Shown here in pieces: positions 17,321-25,562 of a DNA stretch of 64,000 bases. Below the pieces are notes generated by a model. That model saw only the letters and a list, made by a program, of their open reading frames with translations. It had not been told where the DNA came from and made no database searches. The stretch's first letter is position 1. Each line of letters starts with the position of its first letter. A program made the translations under genes and the position numbers. Origin of the DNA: Natronoglomus mannanivorans (GTDB lineage Archaea > Halobacteriota > Halobacteria > Halobacteriales > Natrialbaceae); NCBI GenBank assembly GCA_025517485.1, contig JAOPKB010000004.1, positions 62,001 through 126,000 of the forward strand, in the 5' to 3' direction.

Positions 17321-17631
17321 TCGACCTCAGTGACCGCGACCTCGCGATCGTCGCAATCGCGCTCGCGGGCGGGTTCGTATGTGGGCTTTGGGCGGGGCTG
17401 TTCTTGATGCCAGCCGAGGCGCTGGACGTCCCGACGACCGAGACCGACGTCGGAAACGGCGAGGTGAGCGAACGAGTCGCGTTCTACCCGCTCCCTCGAG
17501 CGTTCGTCGCTCTGTCGATCATCGTTCCGGTAGCCGCACTCTGGTTCGCTCGGGTTCGGACTCGAGGCGAGCCGGAGACCGACGAGGGATTCGAGTGGAG
17601 TGACGCGACCGACCTCGAGGAGGTGAGCTGA
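17317..17631 (+). CDS. Two-helix small membrane protein
   Basis: 104 residues from the GTG at 17317, which overlaps the previous TGA; an alternative start at 17278 would overlap by 43 bp and read an Arg-rich leader. Two helices (about 8-32 and 57-78) flank a polar loop; the tail is acidic. It sits directly before the NTPase gene. No family recognised. Confidence 0.62.
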   Translation: MIDLSDRDLAIVAIALAGGFVCGLWAGLFLMPAEALDVPTTETDVGNGEVSERVAFYPLPRAFVALSIIVPVAALWFARVRTRGEPETDEGFEWSDATDLEEVS

Positions 17632-18798
17632 GTGGCGGACGACCAGGACCTTCACGTCATGGCCGAGGTGCGAGAGCATCAGGAGCACTACGGCAATCGC
17701 GAGAACCGGGAGATCCACGACCACGGCGGCATTGTTCGCGACGAGCACGTGTCGCGAGCGCTGTCGATCCGAGATATTCACTACGACCCGCTCGAGACCG
17801 AGCGGCCCGACAAGATGCCTGGACAGGCCAAGGACCTCCGAGAACACCAGAACATCCGCCGAGTCGAAGGAACTGAAACCTTCCGCACAGCCCTCGAGAA
17901 CAACGATATGGCGACTGTCAAGCACATGGTTGGAGATACATCACAGCGAGCGGACGTATCGGGATTGAAAGCGATCGGCGACGTCGACGAACTGATCGAC
18001 GGCCCGGCACCGGTCATCGTCGTTCTCGGCGAGATGGGGGCGGGAAAGACCGACTTCGCGTGTCTGCTCGCACAGCGCTGGCGTGCGCTCCACGAGAGCG
18101 ATTCCTTGCTGGGGACGAACATCCAGTCGCTCGAGGAGAAGAACCGCTGGGTGGACGACGACGGCGACGTACAGGACGGCTGGATACCGGATTACGGCAC
18201 GCTCATGGAGTGGGTCGAACAGGACGGCGACCCGCTCGAGCACCGACAGCGCTCGAAGCTGTTCATCGGCGACGAGTTCTCGTCGGCGGCCTCGGGAGCC
18301 GGGCAACAGGGCTACCAGACCCGGATGAAGATGGCTCCGCTGGTGTACAAGATCCGCAAGTACGGCGGCGCGCTCATCTACATCGCGCACGGCGAGCGCT
18401 CGATTCACCCGATGCTCTGGCGCGTCGGCACGATCGTCAAGAAGACGTCGCAGAAGAAAGCGGTCATCGCCGACTCGATCTCGAACGCCCGACTCGCGGA
18501 CATCCAGGGCGAGATCGAGGGCGTCCCGCCGACGGACTTCCGCTACAACACGAAAGAGGCGTCCGACTGGTCGTGGTCCTCGTTCGGCGACGAGACGGAC
18601 GACCTCGAGGCGGGCGAGGCGGCGAAGATGACCGCGATCTGGACCGTGATCCGGTGCAAAGAGGAGGGAATGACGGACCGTGATACCGCCAAATACGTGC
18701 CGTACAGTCACGGATGGGTCAATTCTCGGTGGAACGAGTACCGAAACGACGGCCTGCACGCGGACACGTTAGACAAAGTCGAGGAGGTAATCGCGTGA
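17632..18798 (+). CDS. Pleolipovirus NTPase (VP8-like P-loop ATPase)
   Basis: 388 residues from a GTG immediately after the previous stop. Walker A is GEMGAGKT at about 133-140 and a Walker B-like strand is LFIGDE near residue 219. The layout recalls Zot/FtsK-type P-loop proteins, and a putative NTPase closes the conserved pleolipovirus cluster. No membrane helix. The C-terminal part (MTDRDTAKYVPYSHGWVNSR) looks like a winged helix. It is thought to act in virus assembly or genome handling, unproven. Last gene of the operon. Confidence 0.85.
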   Translation: MADDQDLHVMAEVREHQEHYGNRENREIHDHGGIVRDEHVSRALSIRDIHYDPLETERPDKMPGQAKDLREHQNIRRVEGTETFRTALENNDMATVKHMVGDTSQRADVSGLKAIGDVDELIDGPAPVIVVLGEMGAGKTDFACLLAQRWRALHESDSLLGTNIQSLEEKNRWVDDDGDVQDGWIPDYGTLMEWVEQDGDPLEHRQRSKLFIGDEFSSAASGAGQQGYQTRMKMAPLVYKIRKYGGALIYIAHGERSIHPMLWRVGTIVKKTSQKKAVIADSISNARLADIQGEIEGVPPTDFRYNTKEASDWSWSSFGDETDDLEAGEAAKMTAIWTVIRCKEEGMTDRDTAKYVPYSHGWVNSRWNEYRNDGLHADTLDKVEEVIA

Positions 18799-18854
18799 CC
18801 GCGGCGACGTGGTTACGTGGTTACGGTTACGCTCCCCCCTTTAGTAGAGGGTTC

Positions 18855-18865
18855 GCCCATGCCCA
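18855..18865 (+). repeat. GCCCATGCCCA motif, copy 4
   Basis: Exact 11-mer in the non-coding gap after the NTPase gene, three bases before a long nested hairpin (18868-18909). Confidence 0.65.
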
Positions 18866-18867
18866 CG

Positions 18868-18909
18868 GCCCATCGCTTGCTCCCTGCGGGAGCATCGCGA
18901 CCGATGGGC
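18868..18909. other. Nested hairpin next to GCCCATGCCCA copy 4
   Basis: Outer arms GCCCATCG (18868-18875) and CGATGGGC (18902-18909) enclose an inner hairpin GCTCCC-TGC-GGGAGC (18879-18893). It could end the structural-operon transcript, although no T-run follows directly, or serve as a replication or strand-gap structure given the adjacent motif. Confidence 0.65.
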
Positions 18910-18976
18910 GCTCGCCGAGAGGTGTCGGCGCATCAATAAAAAAAGGCGCGCGACGGGCGCGTACGCTCGGCGATCC

Positions 18977-19366
18977 ATGACCGCGAGTCGCTCGAAACGA
19001 GCGAACCACTTCGGGACGCTCTGCGAGAAACGGATGGCGAAGAAACGTCGGTTCGTCCTCGAGCGAGCGTCGTGGCACGACGCACGCTTTCAGAACGGAA
19101 CGCCTGTCGAGATCAAGAGTACGATGGTCGAGCACGCGGACGGCCAGCCGGGAAACTTCAAGATCTATCGCGAATACCACGATCGCCTTCGCCGGGCCGA
19201 CGGCTGGTACTGTTTCGTCGTCTACCGTCCACACGGTCGATCGGGCTGTACGGTGCTGAAGGATCGGATGGTCAAAGCCTCGAATCTCCCGCTCCTCCGA
19301 TGGCACGGTGGCGGGGATCACCGCGGGACCCAACAGGCGAAAATAGCGATCGGCGACGTGTTCTAA
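18977..19366 (+). CDS. PD-(D/E)xK nuclease-like protein
   Basis: 129 residues. The likely active site is D35...E45-x-K47 (PVEIKS), followed by HADG (53-56) and DGWY near residue 75, a pattern of the restriction-endonuclease/Holliday-resolvase fold. It shares V-E-x-K-S, HADG, H-x-RL and DGWY in the same order with the gene at 26083-26544, so the two are paralogues. Possible roles are resolving replication intermediates or making strand breaks; no direct evidence. It follows the hairpin and is separate from the NTPase operon. Confidence 0.72.
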   Translation: MTASRSKRANHFGTLCEKRMAKKRRFVLERASWHDARFQNGTPVEIKSTMVEHADGQPGNFKIYREYHDRLRRADGWYCFVVYRPHGRSGCTVLKDRMVKASNLPLLRWHGGGDHRGTQQAKIAIGDVF

Positions 19367-19696
19367 TTCTCGTTTCTCGAGATTATCATCCGCTATTGGT
19401 GTTGTTGACTGGCCGACAAGTATATTTGTCCAACGTTCTGACTCCCAAATGGGAGAGGCCGACCCACCACCCACCAGATCCGATTGACACCCAGATCATA
19501 CTGGCTGTTCCTCTCCCAGGCATTTCCTCGAGGCTTACTCAATTCGAAAGCAGCAGGTACGTTTTGAACTATCAGTAGTTGATAATAGGGATTCTTTATT
19601 CAGAGTTAGATGTGAAACTGAACCACTCGAAATGCTTAGTACAGCGTGCGAACTTACTCGGACATTCTATCAAGTAATTGTCTTGCTCTTAACCGC
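19367..19696. other. Gene-free stretch at the start of the AT-rich cargo
   Basis: 330 bp without a supported gene. Composition drops to AT-rich from about 19375, marking the edge of the cargo segment. CCACCACCCACC near 19465 is matched in inverse orientation near 22694 (GTGGTGGGTGGT). Confidence 0.4.
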
Positions 19697-20116
19697 TTAA
19701 GAACAGGACGGTAATCGAACTCTCTCAACCCAAAACTCCTCAACAGTCTGAGCTAATTCAACAAAAGAACCAGGACTGTCAGGCTTCGTCAAGTAAGCGT
19801 TTGCGTGTTGTTCATAACTCGAAATGACATCCTCTCTATCCGTCGAACTGGTCAGTACAAGCACCGGAAGATGCCTCAGTTTAGGATCGTCTTTAATCTC
19901 CTCTAACACTTCAAACCCGTCTTTCCGAGGTAAATTTAGATCTAGTAATACTAAATCAGGACAGAGCGACTCCTCATCTCTCAAGAAATCAATCGCCTTC
20001 ATACCATCTGTGGCAGTATGCATTCTCACGTCAAACTCAGCCTCTCGAAAGGCTTCCTGAGTTAACCGAATGTCCCCGGGGTTATCCTCTACAAGCAAAA
20101 TATTGGGTGTTGACAT
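19697..20116 (-). CDS. Stand-alone response regulator receiver protein
   Basis: 139 residues from the ATG at 20116 (MSTPNILLVEDN). Only a receiver domain is present: acidic pair in LLVEDN, phospho-acceptor aspartate in LLDLNLP, T/S in LVLTSS, and lysine in LTKPD. There is no output domain. It is of the Rcp1-like type common in haloarchaea (PGDIRLTQEAF). AT-rich codon use marks it as recently acquired cargo of the provirus; no histidine kinase lies nearby, so it could tap into host signalling. Confidence 0.88.
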   Translation of the reverse strand: MSTPNILLVEDNPGDIRLTQEAFREAEFDVRMHTATDGMKAIDFLRDEESLCPDLVLLDLNLPRKDGFEVLEEIKDDPKLRHLPVLVLTSSTDREDVISSYEQHANAYLTKPDSPGSFVELAQTVEEFWVERVRLPSCS

Positions 20117-20319
20117 ATTTTTAGTCATATATCTCAATAGGTTCCAATCTCATAATTGGTGTTGCTGAATGATATGCCCCTACTCCGTTAAATCTGCTTG
20201 CTAATTACATTGGTCTGCTGACTTGGTGGGTTGACAGCCGCTCCTGTAACTGCTTCACCTGTATATAACAGGCGTTTCAGGATGAGTTCTGGATAAAGAA
20301 ATTGTATTACCAACTACTG

Positions 20320-20610
20320 CTATTCTTCGCCCTTCCTCGTTACGGTAAGCGACGTCTCGAGGTCGAAGGTGACGGCTCGAGTCGAGAGCGTCTCGGCGAT
20401 CTCCCGACGTTGCTTTCGAGTGAGATCGTCGCGCTCGAGGACACGGCGAGCGGCGTTGACCAGCTGGTCGACGTCTTCGCACGCGAACGCGACCGCGTTC
20501 GATCGGTTACAGTCGTAGAAGTTCGCGGCCTTCTCGATCGCGTCGTATCTCCATTCGTTCCCGTCGTCAGTTCGGATTCGAACCGAGCCTGGTGTCTGGT
20601 TGCGAGCCAT
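20320..20610 (-). CDS. DUF7692-like haloarchaeal mobile-element protein
   Basis: 96 residues from the ATG at 20610 (MARNQTPGSVRI), with a later part rich in charged helices (VDQLVNAARRVLERDDLTRKQRREIAETL). Proteins of this kind recur in haloarchaeal proviruses and plasmids; I believe the family is DUF7692, without known function. GC content here is host-like although both neighbours are AT-rich. Confidence 0.7.
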   Translation of the reverse strand: MARNQTPGSVRIRTDDGNEWRYDAIEKAANFYDCNRSNAVAFACEDVDQLVNAARRVLERDDLTRKQRREIAETLSTRAVTFDLETSLTVTRKGEE

Positions 20611-20713
20611 GTTCGTGAACACGAGCCGGATATCCTAGAATTCTCCGGTCACTCGAGCGGTGTTCAGTTATAAAGGGGGTGTCCGGGTGGGTGTCGATCG
20701 GGGCGATCGCCCC

Positions 20714-20724
20714 GCCCATGCCCA
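20714..20724 (+). repeat. GCCCATGCCCA motif, copy 5
   Basis: Exact 11-mer in a non-coding gap, 12 bp before a perfect 13-bp hairpin (20737-20775). Confidence 0.65.
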
Positions 20725-20736
20725 TCGCGACGACCG

Positions 20737-20775
20737 GAATATGAACACGGCCGACTCGAGTTCGTGTTCATATTC
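20737..20775. other. Perfect 13-bp hairpin next to GCCCATGCCCA copy 5
   Basis: Arms GAATATGAACACG (20737-20749) and CGTGTTCATATTC (20763-20775), loop of 13 nt. There is no T-run, so a terminator is unlikely; replication origin, strand-gap structure or regulator site are options. Confidence 0.7.
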
Positions 20776-20846
20776 GGGAAATCGTTTCTCGAGACGTGCA
20801 ACCCCAAGGGGAGCCGGGCCCGGTGGTAGGGAATGTAGCGAAGAAA

Positions 20847-21905
20847 CTACACTGAAATCACTCTTATCCCGTTAGGAACCGTGATGAATATCTCATATAT
20901 GATGACAGCAGTGAATATGATCGCGACTACTTGACAAAAGCGTTTAGCACCATTCGTGGGTCTCATTCCCCTACCCATGGTCAAGATTGCGAAGTAAAGA
21001 ACTCCTATCACAGAAAATATCGAAAGAGTATAAATTTCCCAATGGGTCCCACGAATAGAATAATATCCAACCCCTTCAGGGACATGCTGCAAAACAGCCC
21101 ATGTCAAAATCCCTGACATCGCGTAAGAAATAATCAATGAAGTTCGAATTTTCCAGGGATTAGAGAAAGCACTTTTTAGACCTATATTCAAGATTGAAGA
21201 AACTATCAGTACTACGCCAATCAAGGACTCTCGAGTTAGGAAAAGGAACAGGAAAAATAGGACTATGACCGGTAGTAGGAATAATTGGTCAAGAGAATAT
21301 AGCCCTTCGAAGTGTCTTCCGATCTCAATTCCATAAACTTGGATTGCAACTAAGTACGATATGAAGCAAGAGGTTGGGGTTATGATAGCATCTAATGTCT
21401 TTCCTATTGGGTCTGTCGGATATTCGTTCCCCTCAATAGTGATTGTTCGATTATTGTTAACCCACTCAGGATACAAGTACGTGGAGAGTAGGACAACAAT
21501 GATCAATAAGATAAGTTCAACTATTAACTGGATTGCCTCTTGGAATTGTAAAGTCCAAACTACTACTGTAATTAATAACGCGACCGTACACACACTCAAT
21601 GTAGAATAAGAAAGTTCGTCGAGCTTAGGGAAACTTCCACGAGACCTCCTTAATTCTTTAGTTGAATCAATAACAATATGTATGGCTGAAAGTGAGAATA
21701 TTGCTAATGATGCAACTGTACCAATCTGTAAAAGAATGTCTTGGGTATCAGGGCCAAGGCCAGAAATAAATAGCGAGACAGTTCCGAAGATGCCCATAAT
21801 GGCAAATTTAGATTGGTTTTCTTCAAGAAACGTGTCGAAATCAGCAGGTGTACTATCATCCGTTTGACTGTCACTTTTTTCTACTCCTCCATCCGACTCC
21901 ATCAT
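20847..21905 (-). CDS. AT-rich multi-pass membrane protein, unknown
   Basis: 352 residues with an acidic soluble N-terminus (1-33) and about nine or ten predicted helices filling 34-352. Composition is far AT-richer than the host genome. There is no motif that names a transporter or enzyme. It occupies the cargo zone between two hairpins, so it may be a fitness or defence gene carried by the provirus. The first of two adjacent ATGs is used. Confidence 0.65.
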   Translation of the reverse strand: MMESDGGVEKSDSQTDDSTPADFDTFLEENQSKFAIMGIFGTVSLFISGLGPDTQDILLQIGTVASLAIFSLSAIHIVIDSTKELRRSRGSFPKLDELSYSTLSVCTVALLITVVVWTLQFQEAIQLIVELILLIIVVLLSTYLYPEWVNNNRTITIEGNEYPTDPIGKTLDAIITPTSCFISYLVAIQVYGIEIGRHFEGLYSLDQLFLLPVIVLFFLFLFLTRESLIGVVLIVSSILNIGLKSAFSNPWKIRTSLIISYAMSGILTWAVLQHVPEGVGYYSIRGTHWEIYTLSIFSVIGVLYFAILTMGRGMRPTNGAKRFCQVVAIIFTAVIIYEIFITVPNGIRVISV

Positions 21906-22165
21906 TTGCTTGAACCCATCATTATACTTTCATCGAATAAGTTTGTCGGCTTGGAATCATGTATTTGTCCCTGAAATGACCTTCAAGAATAATTTCTCTA
22001 ATTACTCAAGTGGCGAATTGTATCGGAAACGGTGAGTCCGTTTCGACCGTTTGATCTTGGCTCGCGGTAAGCGGCGCGCGCTCTGCGCGCCGCGCATTGG
22101 CGCTCCCTTAGGGGCTTGGTGGATCGGCTGAAACAACTATTGCAGATGGTGTGGAATTGGTCAAT
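21906..22165. promoter_or_regulatory. Divergent control region with inverted TTTCCGATA site
   Basis: Between the leftward membrane gene and the rightward gene at 22166. TATCGGAAAC at 22021-22030 is the reverse complement of the TTTCCGATA repeat near the integrase. GAAACGG-tgagt-CCGTTTC (22026-22044) overlaps it as a small dyad. Confidence 0.5.
22071..22093. other. GC hairpin
   Basis: Perfect 9-bp stem GCGGCGCGC / GCGCGCCGC around a 5-nt loop, in an otherwise AT-rich neighbourhood. No T-run follows. Confidence 0.6.
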
Positions 22166-22483
22166 ATGTCGTCAAATGGTATCAAAGATGGATGGGATGA
22201 CGAAGAACGGTACGAAATGAACCGAAACCAGGCTATAGAATATTTGAAGGAACCTGATGTTAATTCATTCATTGTCGTAGCGCAAAATCAGGAAATAGAT
22301 GGGGGAGGAAGCAGCACCACCTTCGCAAGTGTCTATACGGGTGATGGAGTGGATCCGAAGGAGAAGCACTTAACGATGATTTGTGGCGCTCTGAAATCAT
22401 ATGCAGAACATTATGATGTCTCCATGCAAGAATTAGCGGATCATCTTGTTCGAGAATCCGACAAATTGTCGAGACGCAAATAA
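22166..22483 (+). CDS. Small acidic protein, unknown
   Basis: 105 residues from the ATG at 22166 (MSSNGIKDGW); an in-frame GTG at 22151 would add five. The central part (SFIVVAQNQEI...TFASVYTGDG) looks like beta strands and the C-terminal half like helices (ELADHLVRESDKL). It is AT-rich, in line with the cargo segment. No family recognised; similar short proteins are scattered in haloarchaeal elements. Confidence 0.6.
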   Translation: MSSNGIKDGWDDEERYEMNRNQAIEYLKEPDVNSFIVVAQNQEIDGGGSSTTFASVYTGDGVDPKEKHLTMICGALKSYAEHYDVSMQELADHLVRESDKLSRRK

Positions 22484-23142
22484 TGAACTTGACCTCCCAC
22501 CCCTACTGCTGATTAACCGAATTAGCCAACCTCGGCTTCGAGTGCTTCAACTGGAGATCTGCTGAGCGGAAGCGGGATGGGGCGGTGTAATTTTTTTGCT
22601 CAGTCCCCTTGGGGACAGAGCCATGCCGTGATCCTGTGAGAGAGACAGAAATGAAAGGACCGGGGCTTTGAGGGGTGCCTTGACGGGAGGGAGTGGTGGG
22701 TGGTAGTTGGTTGGATCGATGCCCCGGTATCGATCAACTCCCGTCAACATCCTCTTGGATCACTTGTTTATCAACATGTCGAAGAGTATTCTAATTTCTG
22801 ATGACTATGCCTGTTGCTCAGATTTGGAGGCTACTTCCAATGACAATAACGCACCCTCTACAGTAATCATATCACTGTTGAATGTCGCGGAGTCTGCGTA
22901 AAAAACGTCGAGCGGTGTGCCGACGTAAGTTCGCTGGACACCCCCAAAGTGTCGTTACAGAGTGCTTGACGGATGGTATTGGATGTCTGGTAAGACAGTC
23001 AGTGCACTCTGTAGCTTGTACTTGAGAGGCAGTACACATCAAACTTGTTGCCAGTTTGATACGGGTATTAGCTAACGATATTTCCAAAACACATATTATT
23101 TCCAGAAAATACTAAGAGGTTACAATATAATACCCAACCAAG
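22484..23142. other. Non-coding stretch with inverted repeats
   Basis: About 660 bp without a convincing gene. It holds GTCCCC-TT-GGGGAC (22603-22616), and a nested dyad with outer arms GACGGGAG (22682-22689) and CTCCCGTC (22738-22745) around inner GATCGAT/ATCGATC arms. From about 23090 to 23132 it becomes very AT-rich (ATATTATT, ACAATATAATA). It may be part of the replication origin or a decayed gene remnant. Confidence 0.5.
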
Positions 23143-23277
23143 ATGGGATACGAGGACGACGCATTAGACGATCGCGAAGAGGACGACAAGTGCACACTCG
23201 AGGAGGCATCGCAAACGGACGTCGAGGAAGCAATCGAGTCGATCGAAGATCGTGAGGGAATTGTGGTTGGGTCGTAG
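23143..23277 (+). CDS. 44-residue acidic protein
   Basis: Starts MGYEDDALDDREEDD and is extremely acidic throughout, with a helical DVEEAIESIEDREG stretch. An AT-rich promoter-like run (23090-23132) lies just upstream. Host-like codon use and halophile-typical charge argue for a real gene in spite of its size. Function unknown. Confidence 0.55.
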   Translation: MGYEDDALDDREEDDKCTLEEASQTDVEEAIESIEDREGIVVGS

Positions 23278-23368
23278 CTGGCTGTTCGTCGCAAATGAAT
23301 CGTCCTCTCTCCCTACTTCTCAACAACACGTAGCCACCGCCAACCGGTAGTTCCTCAAATTTTCGCGC

Positions 23369-23383
23369 GCTGCCTGCGGCAGC
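23369..23383. other. Short hairpin
   Basis: GCTGCC-TGC-GGCAGC, a 6-bp stem with a TGC loop; the same design as the inner hairpin at 18879-18893 (GCTCCC-TGC-GGGAGC). Confidence 0.5.
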
Positions 23384-23437
23384 GGTGCGGAGGCGGGGCG
23401 GTTAGTTTGGGACTTTGGCCTTAGCCACACCCCCTAA

Positions 23438-23470
23438 CGGAGAGTTCGACAGCGGTCGTCGAACTCTCCG
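23438..23470. other. Perfect 13-bp hairpin A
   Basis: CGGAGAGTTCGAC (23438-23450), loop AGCGGTC, GTCGAACTCTCCG (23458-23470). It is the first of two tandem hairpins downstream of the Rep-like gene. Confidence 0.75.
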
Positions 23471-23478
23471 ATGGGTGC

Positions 23479-23520
23479 GGCGACGGCCGACGGTGTGAGC
23501 GAAGCGGGTCGGCCGTCGCC
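23479..23520. other. Perfect 13-bp hairpin B
   Basis: GGCGACGGCCGAC (23479-23491), 16-nt loop, GTCGGCCGTCGCC (23508-23520). It starts 8 bp after hairpin A. Such paired hairpins beside a rep gene suggest a replication origin or single-strand origin, though a convergent terminator region is also possible. The rest of 23278-23604 holds no gene. Confidence 0.75.
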
Positions 23521-23604
23521 GCGCGCTACGGAGGGGGCCGATAGAGGACTATATTACCGCAAAACAGGTGTAGTGAATAGTGTTGCCACTCACGAGACCG
23601 CTTC

Positions 23605-25368
23605 CTACCCGATGCTCGAGCGGCGCTTCATCCGTCGCGGCAGGTTCTCTCGCTCCTGATCCATCTGTTCACGCCACTCGCGAGACGCCTCGAGATCGGG
23701 CTGGTGTGGGTGCGTAGACGTATCGCGGGTGAATCCAACCTCGAGGTCGCGCCAGCGGATCATCGAGCCGTCGGGAAGCGCGATACGAATGTGGATTCCC
23801 GTGTGGGTACCGAACCGCTCGGTGACCGCAGTCCAGGCGTCCCGCGCGATCTCCTTCGCGTGGTCGCGATCGGTGGCCGTCACTCGCGGTTTCAGGAGCA
23901 TTCGACAGTCGTCTCGAGACCGATCGATCCCGACGTCGTAGTTCCGAACGAACCGATCGAGCGCATCGTTCTCGATTCCTTGGGCGTCGTCGGCCAGCTG
24001 CATCGCGGTCGAACCGATCGATCGGCGAAACTGTTCCTCGGCGGCACGAACCCGTTTGAGCATCTGCTGGGCCGCGAAATCACTCTTGATCGCCAGCGAT
24101 CCGTAGGTGTGTTCGACGAACTCCTCGAGACGATCGACGGCCCGAAGGATCGTGTCGTAGCAGTAGCCGGTTTCGTTAGCGACGTCCTGCGGTGACGTCT
24201 CGCCACCGTCGGAGAGTAATTTGTCGACAGTCGCTCGATCAGATGGGTTCATATCTCCCCACAGTCGCATGACTGCGGCTTCCTGTTCGCTCTCGATCTC
24301 GGGAAGCGGACAGTCGACGAGTTTCAGCGAGCGGCGCTCGCGATCGTCCGGATCGAAGTACGCATCTTCGAAATACTGCTCACCGCCGGTGACGTCCAAG
24401 CCCGACCACTCGAGGAGGTTGACGAGAAGTTCCTCAAGTTCGCGACGGAGATCGCGGCGATCGAGCTGGTCGTCTCGCTCCCAGTAGATTGTTTCCTCGG
24501 TCTGTTTGGTCTGGTAGCCGACCTCGAGCTTCGGATGGTAACCGAACTCGGTGTGATCGTAGGTGTCGGGATTTCGCATATAGTAGTGCTTACCCTCTTT
24601 CGCGATCCGGTGACCGCGGATCACCTTCCCCGCGCGGCCGTCGTCAATGACGGTCGTCACGTAGTCACCGGGTCGATCGCGGTTGTCCGAGACGTGTTTC
24701 CGATATCCCGACCGGTCGGCCTCGAGGAGCGAATGGATTCGAGCGAGCGGACCGTCCGGCGCGTAGATCGGACCGGAGGTGTCCCGGCGAACGCGGACGT
24801 AAACCGCGGCGTCACCGATGTTACTCGTCTCGTGCGGGTCCGAGAAGTATCGGCGAGGAACGCCGAACGCGTTGGCGACCTCGGCGACGAGGTTCGGGTA
24901 CTTCTCGAAGTCGATGTTACTCGCCTGCACCTGGGCGTCGAGATACGGAAACCCGAGATCCATGTAGCCGTTGACGTCACTGATTTCGCCGGTCTCGTCG
25001 TCCTCTTTTTTCATATCCGGCCACCGAGGGCGGATCGTGATCGTTCCGCCCCTCACGCGCTTACTCGAGTCGGCGCGTTCGCCGTCGTAGGTTTCGTCTT
25101 TCGCGACGAAATACAGCCGGTAGAGGTGCGCTGTCTCGAGTTTGTAGGAGGGATCGGACCACGGGAGAATCGGCTGTTCGTCGTAGTCCAGGGCAACCGC
25201 CCATTCGGTGTCGTCGAACTCGATGGTCGTCTCGGGCTTTCCGAGGCTCCAGTCGTGATCCTTCCGCGTATTCGTCAGCGCGTAATACGGCGTCAGCCCA
25301 TCACGCACGTAATGAAAGTGAGCGTCGAACTCGTGGCACTGAAACCGGAGGAACTTCCGCGCGCTCAC
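23605..25368 (-). CDS. Rep-like replication protein of betapleolipovirus type
   Basis: 587 residues from the GTG at 25368, whose GTGA overlaps the stop of the upstream zinc-finger gene. A large N-terminal region begins SARKFLRFQCHEFDAHFHY; residues near 380-450 read as a winged helix (SPQDVANETGYCYDTILRAV); a helical and then beta-rich C-terminus follows. It resembles the long Rep-type protein found in HRPV-3, HGPV-1 and SNJ2; I recognise no rolling-circle HUH motif or helicase P-loop. It is last in a leftward operon with zinc-finger, DUF488 and nuclease genes. It contains one TTTCCGATA site. Confidence 0.65.
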   Translation of the reverse strand: MSARKFLRFQCHEFDAHFHYVRDGLTPYYALTNTRKDHDWSLGKPETTIEFDDTEWAVALDYDEQPILPWSDPSYKLETAHLYRLYFVAKDETYDGERADSSKRVRGGTITIRPRWPDMKKEDDETGEISDVNGYMDLGFPYLDAQVQASNIDFEKYPNLVAEVANAFGVPRRYFSDPHETSNIGDAAVYVRVRRDTSGPIYAPDGPLARIHSLLEADRSGYRKHVSDNRDRPGDYVTTVIDDGRAGKVIRGHRIAKEGKHYYMRNPDTYDHTEFGYHPKLEVGYQTKQTEETIYWERDDQLDRRDLRRELEELLVNLLEWSGLDVTGGEQYFEDAYFDPDDRERRSLKLVDCPLPEIESEQEAAVMRLWGDMNPSDRATVDKLLSDGGETSPQDVANETGYCYDTILRAVDRLEEFVEHTYGSLAIKSDFAAQQMLKRVRAAEEQFRRSIGSTAMQLADDAQGIENDALDRFVRNYDVGIDRSRDDCRMLLKPRVTATDRDHAKEIARDAWTAVTERFGTHTGIHIRIALPDGSMIRWRDLEVGFTRDTSTHPHQPDLEASREWREQMDQERENLPRRMKRRSSIG

Positions 25369-25562
25369 AGTAATCCCTCCCGTTCGACGAAACAGGCCGT
25401 ACACAGCGGCACGGACTGGTTCAGACGGCCGGTCACCTCACGACCGACGTACCCACAATCGTCGCACTCGGGCCACCGTGGTTCCGGGTCGTCGTCCCGA
25501 TCGTCGTCGTCACCCTCTGGCGGGTCCTGCGGCTTGAGGCCGAAGTCTCTCAGGTCCGCCAT
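25365..25562 (-). CDS. Small zinc-finger protein
   Basis: 65 residues with C-x2-C (CDDC, about 33-36) and C-x2-C (CTAC, about 54-57), a zinc-ribbon-like pair, after a very acidic N-terminus. It overlaps genes on both sides by 3-4 bp and so is coupled to the Rep-like protein; a DNA- or protein-binding helper of replication is plausible. Confidence 0.72.
   Translation of the reverse strand: MADLRDFGLKPQDPPEGDDDDRDDDPEPRWPECDDCGYVGREVTGRLNQSVPLCTACFVEREGLL

Noticed and set aside
22071-22093. GC hairpin considered as a transcription terminator
   Set aside because: No T-run on either strand and it lies upstream, not downstream, of both flanking genes.
22547-23087. Minus-strand frames of 67 and 71 codons, and a plus-strand basic 47-codon frame at 22882
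   Set aside because: No halophile-type composition, no ribosome site, and they cross inverted repeats. They could be gene debris but nothing identifies them.
23605-25368. Rolling-circle (HUH) Rep motifs sought in the Rep-like protein
   Set aside because: HFHY near the N-terminus superficially recalls HUH, but no matching tyrosine motif or P-loop follows, so I do not claim rolling-circle replication.
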